A stretch of 58,907 nt of DNA, taken from assembly GCF_002837135.1 (NCBI RefSeq), contig NZ_NWBQ01000003.1:1-58907 (forward strand), read 5' to 3'. Shown piece after piece: positions 55,359 to 58,907 of this stretch (positions are counted from its first letter, which is position 1; every line of letters starts with the position of its first letter). The DNA comes from Macromonas bipunctata. GTDB taxonomy: Bacteria; Pseudomonadota; Gammaproteobacteria; Burkholderiales; Burkholderiaceae_C. A program made the translations under genes and the position numbers. The notes under the pieces were generated by a model. It was not told the DNA's origin and searched no databases. It was given only the letters and a program-made list of their open reading frames with translations.

Positions 55359-56621
55359 ATGCACCTGAACGAACTCAAGGCACTGCACGTGTCTGAAGTG
55401 CTCAAACAAGCCGAAGCCCTCGAAATCGAAAACACGGGCCGCATGCGCAAGCAAGAGCTGATGTTTGCCATCATCAAGAAACGCGCCAAGACTGGCGAGG
55501 TGGTGTTCGCCGATGGCGTGCTCGAAGTGCTGCCCGACGGCTTTGGCTTCCTGCGCAACATGGACACCAGCTTCACCGCCTCCACCGACGACATCTACAT
55601 CTCGCCGAGCCAGATCCGCCGCTTCAACCTGCACACCGGCGACATGATCGAGGGCGAGGTGCGCATCCCCAAGGACGGCGAACGCTACTTCGCGCTCAAC
55701 AAGCTCGACAAGATCAACGGCTTGTCGCCCGAGCACAACAAGCACAAGATCATGTTCGAGAACCTCACGCCACTGTTCCCCAAGGAGCAGATGCGGCTGG
55801 AGCGTGACATCAAGACCGACGAGAATATCACCGGACGCGTGATCGACATCATCGCCCCCATCGGCAAAGGCCAGCGCGGCCTGGTGGTGGCCCCGCCCAA
55901 AAGCGGCAAGACCGTGATGATGCAGCACATCTGCCACGCCATCACCGCCAACCACCCCGAGGTGGAGCTGATGGTGCTGCTGGTGGACGAACGCCCCGAG
56001 GAAGTGACCGAGATGCAGCGCACGGTGCGCGGCGACGTGATTGCCTCCACCTTCGACGAACCCGCCGCGCGCCACGCCCATGTGGCCGAGATGGTGATCG
56101 AGCGCGCCAAGCGCCTGGTGGAGCTGAAAAAAGACGTGGTGATCCTGCTGGACTCCATCACCCGCCTGGCCCGCGCGTACAACAACGTGCTGCCCAGCTC
56201 TGGCAAAGTGCTGACCGGCGGCGTGGATGCCAACGCGCTGCAGCGCCCCAAGCGCTTTTTTGGTGCCGCGCGCAACGTGGAAGAAGGCGGCTCATTGACC
56301 ATCATCGCCACCGCACTGGTCGATACCGGCAGCCGCATGGACGAGGTAATCTTCGAGGAATTCAAAGGCACCGGCAACAGCGAAATCCACCTCGACCGCC
56401 GTCTGTACGAAAAGCGCGTCTTCCCGTCGATCCAGCTCAACCGCAGCGGCACCCGCCGCGAGGAGCTGCTGCTGGCACCTGAAATTCTGCAAAAGACCCG
56501 GATTCTGCGCCAGTTCATGTACAACATGGACGAGGTCGAGGCCATGGAGATGGTGCTCAAGAGCATGAAGCAGACCAAGAACAACCACGAGTTCTTCGAC
56601 CTGATGCGCCGCGGCGGCTGA
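55359..56621 (+). CDS. rho: Transcription termination factor Rho
   Basis: A 420-aa RNA-dependent ATPase. [19 protein letters not shown] is the N-terminal helical domain; [12 protein letters not shown] lies in the cold-shock RNA-binding fold; Walker A is APPKSGKT in [40 protein letters not shown] and [13 protein letters not shown] complete the motor. ATG 55359 gives the standard start. The leader from 55223 contains no obvious terminator of its own; Rho autoregulation could act here. Confidence 0.97.
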   Translation: MHLNELKALHVSEVLKQAEALEIENTGRMRKQELMFAIIKKRAKTGEVVFADGVLEVLPDGFGFLRNMDTSFTASTDDIYISPSQIRRFNLHTGDMIEGEVRIPKDGERYFALNKLDKINGLSPEHNKHKIMFENLTPLFPKEQMRLERDIKTDENITGRVIDIIAPIGKGQRGLVVAPPKSGKTVMMQHICHAITANHPEVELMVLLVDERPEEVTEMQRTVRGDVIASTFDEPAARHAHVAEMVIERAKRLVELKKDVVILLDSITRLARAYNNVLPSSGKVLTGGVDANALQRPKRFFGAARNVEEGGSLTIIATALVDTGSRMDEVIFEEFKGTGNSEIHLDRRLYEKRVFPSIQLNRSGTRREELLLAPEILQKTRILRQFMYNMDEVEAMEMVLKSMKQTKNNHEFFDLMRRGG

Positions 56622-56642
56622 TGCGTTTTTGCGGCGCAACAG

Positions 56643-56689
56643 TATAATCAGCGGTTTTTTGGCGGAAAGTGTGCTGGATGGGCCAGCAC
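56643..56689 (+). promoter_or_regulatory. rpmE2 promoter -10 and leader hairpin
   Basis: A perfect TATAAT (56643-56648) lies 86 bp before the rpmE2 ATG. In the leader, GTGCTGG-ATGGG-CCAGCAC (56671-56689) is a 7-bp perfect hairpin. No strong -35 is visible. Confidence 0.5.
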
Positions 56690-56733
56690 GGCTGCCGCCG
56701 CTGCCGGGCCGTGGTGCCCACAAGGAAGAAGCG

Positions 56734-56994
56734 ATGAAAGAAGGCATTCACCCCAACTACCGCGACGTGCTGTTCGTGGACCTGTCCAACGGCTTCAAGT
56801 TCGTGACCCGTTCCTGCGCCAACACCCGCGAGACCGAGACCTTCGAAGGCAAGGAATACCCGCTGTTCAAGCTGGACACCTCCTCTGAATCGCACCCGTT
56901 CTACACCGGCACCCAGAAGTCGGTGGACAACATGGGCGGCCGTGTGGAAAAGTTCCGCAACCGCTTTGCCCGTGGTGCCGCTGCGGCCAAGTAA
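56734..56994 (+). CDS. rpmE2: 50S ribosomal protein L31 type B
   Basis: An 86-aa protein. [20 protein letters not shown] and [24 protein letters not shown] are the type B signature, with an Ala/Lys tail. It has a single Cys (28) and lacks the CxxC pairs of zinc-binding L31, so it is the zinc-free form. AAGGAAG precedes the ATG. It follows rho and ends in a strong terminator. Confidence 0.95.
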   Translation: MKEGIHPNYRDVLFVDLSNGFKFVTRSCANTRETETFEGKEYPLFKLDTSSESHPFYTGTQKSVDNMGGRVEKFRNRFARGAAAAK

Positions 56995-57030
56995 GCCTGC
57001 GCGCGTTCACACCGACCTTTGCGTCGAACC

Positions 57031-57060
57031 AGCAGCCGGTGCCACCGGCTGCTTTTTTTT
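57031..57060 (+). terminator. Rho-independent terminator after rpmE2
   Basis: AGCAGCCGGT and ACCGGCTGCT form a 10-bp perfect stem around GCC, followed by eight T. It ends 9 bp before the next ATG. Confidence 0.95.
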
Positions 57061-57069
57061 GCCCCCGCC

Positions 57070-58860
57070 ATGTTCCACCCCACTCCCGCCATTGTGACCC
57101 GGTTCGCGGCCCGACGCCTGCCGCGCTGGGTGCTGATTCTGCTCGGACTGGCCTACGTGGTGCCGGGCCTGCTGGGGCGCGACCCCTGGCGCCACAACGA
57201 CCTGGCCGTATTTGGCGCCATGCTGGACCTGGCGCAATACCCGCAACACTGGTGGCAGCCGCAGGTGCTGGGCCAGGCTGTGGACACCGGCGCCTGGCTG
57301 CCCTACTGGCTGGGTGCGGCTGCGATCCGGCTGCTGCCCTTTGTGCCCGCCGACCAGGCGATGCGGCTGCCGTTTGCGGGCCTGCTGGTGCTGACGCTGG
57401 CGGGCACCTGGTACGCCACCTACCACCTGGCCCGCCTGCCCACGGCGCAGCCGGTGCATTTTGCCTTTGGCGGCGAGGCCCAGCCCGCCGACTACGCGCG
57501 TGCGCTGGCCGACACCGCCTTGCTGGCCCTGGTGGCGTCGCTGGGGCTGGGGCTGCTGTCGCACGAGGCCGGCCCCAGCAGCGCCCAGCTGGCGTGCAGC
57601 GCCCTGCTGCTGTACGCCAGCGCCCGCCTGGCCCAACCCGCCGACGCCAGCCGCCGCTTTGGTACCGGGGCCGTGCTGTCGTGGTGGTGCGGTGCCGTGG
57701 GCCTGGCGCTGAGTGGCGCCCCGGTGGTGGGTGCCACGCTGGGCCTGGGCTGGCTGGGCTGGTCGGCGCACGCACTGTGGCGCCAACGCGAACCGGCCAG
57801 CGGCCAACTCTGGCAAGGCGTGACCTGGATCGTGTGTGCCACTGGCACACTGGCCGCCGGGGCGCTGCTGTGGCAGGCCGACCCAGCGCGCTGGGTGCGT
57901 ATCTGGCACCAGCTGCCCCAATGGGCGCACTGGAGCACCTGGCAAAGTTATGCCGAGCTGTGGCTGTGGTTTGCCTGGCCCGCGTGGCCGCTGGCGCTGT
58001 GGACGCTGTGGCGCTGGCGCCACCGCCTGCACAGCGCCCACATTGCGCTGCCGCTGTGGTTTGTGGCGGTGGCGACGGTGTGGTCGTGGCTGCTGCTCGG
58101 GCAGGACCGCGCCTTGCTGCTGGCCCTGCCCGCGCTGGCGTGTCTGGCGGCCTTTGCTGCGCCCACACTGCAACGCCACGTCACGGCGCTCATGGACTGG
58201 TTCGCGCTGCTGTTCTTCAGCGGCTGCGCCGCCATCATCTGGCTGTTCTGGCTGGCCATGCAGACCGGCCTGCCGCCCAAGCCTGCCGCCAGCGTAGCGC
58301 GGCTGCTGCCCGGCTTCAGCGCTGAGTTCTCGGGCTGGCAGTGGTGGCCGGCACTGCTGGCCACCGGGCTGTGGCTGGGGTTGGTGGTGTGGCGGCTGGG
58401 GCGGCACCAGCCCGCGCTCTGGAAGAGCCTGGCCCTGTCCGCTGCGGGCAGCGTGCTGTGCTGGCTGCTGCTGATGACGCTGTGGCTGCCCGCGCTCAAC
58501 CACGGCATGGGGCTGGCACCCATTGCACGCCGCATTGCCGCCCTGGCACCGCCCGGCACCAGCTGCACGCTGGTGCATGGCCTGCGCGCCAGCGAGATCA
58601 CCGCCCTGCACTACCACGGCGGCCTGGCGCTGCAACGCACCGGCACCGCTGCACCGGCACACAACGGCGACCAATCCTGCCAACTGCTGGTGGTGGCGCC
58701 ACAGGCGCTGGCAACGCTGGCGCAGGTGGTACACCTGCCGGACTGGGAAGTGCTCTCCACCGTGCCACGCCTGCGCGAGAACCGCGAACGCTGGCTGGTG
58801 TTCAGCCGCCGCACTGCGCCCGGCACCGACAGCAGCGCCGAAGAGACGCCCGGAAACTAG
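57070..58860 (+). CDS. GT39/ArnT-like polytopic membrane glycosyltransferase
   Basis: A 596-aa protein with about eleven hydrophobic segments. The first periplasmic loop has RDPWRHNDLAVFGAMLDLAQ, where ArnT/PMT-type enzymes carry their acidic catalytic pair. A C-terminal soluble domain of about 100 residues follows the last TM (TSCTLVHGLRASEITALHYH, ending VFSRRT). Such enzymes transfer sugars from polyprenyl carriers to lipid A or proteins; the acceptor here is unknown. The preceding terminator separates it from rpmE2, and no ribosome-binding site is clear. The last 47 bp of the window hold no feature. Confidence 0.7.
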   Translation: MFHPTPAIVTRFAARRLPRWVLILLGLAYVVPGLLGRDPWRHNDLAVFGAMLDLAQYPQHWWQPQVLGQAVDTGAWLPYWLGAAAIRLLPFVPADQAMRLPFAGLLVLTLAGTWYATYHLARLPTAQPVHFAFGGEAQPADYARALADTALLALVASLGLGLLSHEAGPSSAQLACSALLLYASARLAQPADASRRFGTGAVLSWWCGAVGLALSGAPVVGATLGLGWLGWSAHALWRQREPASGQLWQGVTWIVCATGTLAAGALLWQADPARWVRIWHQLPQWAHWSTWQSYAELWLWFAWPAWPLALWTLWRWRHRLHSAHIALPLWFVAVATVWSWLLLGQDRALLLALPALACLAAFAAPTLQRHVTALMDWFALLFFSGCAAIIWLFWLAMQTGLPPKPAASVARLLPGFSAEFSGWQWWPALLATGLWLGLVVWRLGRHQPALWKSLALSAAGSVLCWLLLMTLWLPALNHGMGLAPIARRIAALAPPGTSCTLVHGLRASEITALHYHGGLALQRTGTAAPAHNGDQSCQLLVVAPQALATLAQVVHLPDWEVLSTVPRLRENRERWLVFSRRTAPGTDSSAEETPGN

Positions 58861-58907
58861 CCCGGATATTTCACCGTAGATCGCCCCGTTGCCTCTTTTA
58901 TCACTTT

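Overview
The window is a high-GC chromosomal segment from a betaproteobacterium, most likely order Burkholderiales and Comamonadaceae-like. The evidence is the gene content and order: dnaX-ybaB-recR next to a short SRP RNA, trxA-rho-rpmE2, scoAB with a divergent PAS-LuxR regulator, and hpnCDE. The conserved proteins also look betaproteobacterial by eye. About 63 protein-coding features, one tRNA and one SRP RNA fill the window. No gene-free gap exceeds 300 bp and there is no CRISPR array.

Layout. 0-4.4 kb: the 5' end of a TnpB-type gene runs off the left edge, then recJ-rluA and an orphan HTH-fused C5-cytosine methyltransferase. 4.5-8.2 kb: ketoacid CoA-transferase scoAB, its likely PAS-LuxR regulator and an Aer-like chemoreceptor. 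8.2-15.7 kb: queF, a prolyl-hydroxylase-like oxygenase, yaaA, truC, valS, tusA and cysM. 15.8-23.7 kb: tRNA-Leu(CAA), fdxA, the squalene genes hpnCDE, a HAD hydrolase, hemH, hslR and ETF-ubiquinone oxidoreductase. 23.8-28.9 kb: a lower-GC type IV (minor) pilin operon with a membrane methyltransferase-like gene. 29-34 kb: gcvH, an extradiol dioxygenase, aroE, thyA and a dCTP deaminase gene interrupted by an HNH-containing intein. 34.1-39 kb: a MacAB/OprM-type efflux operon. 39-43.9 kb: a zinc operon in which a His-rich small protein, znuC, znuB, znuA and guanine deaminase are tightly packed, divergent from zur. 43.8-45.8 kb: tsaD and the SUMT gene cobA. 45.8-49.3 kb: accessory segment with a CsgG-like protein, a 61-aa isolated sigma-region-4-like protein, a Cys-rich small protein, then a sharply AT-rich island with two overlapping genes that share a CFI-box-like C-terminal domain, ending at an IS630-type remnant. 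49.3-58.9 kb: gloB, mltD, recR-ybaB-dnaX, SRP RNA, trxA, rho, rpmE2 and a GT39-like membrane protein.

Most unusual features: (1) the 377-residue intein inserted just after the conserved active-site Arg of Dcd, with both extein flanks written in AT-rich codons unlike the rest of the gene; (2) the AT-rich two-gene CFI-box island; (3) the zinc operon with a His-rich microprotein at the front and guanine deaminase at the end, all joined by 4-bp overlaps except at the znuB-znuA junction; (4) an A9 slippery run in dnaX positioned to make a gamma-like short product; (5) the stand-alone sigma region 4.2-like protein behind a perfect 8-bp inverted repeat.

All calls come from reading the sequence and remembered family features. 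No database search was run.
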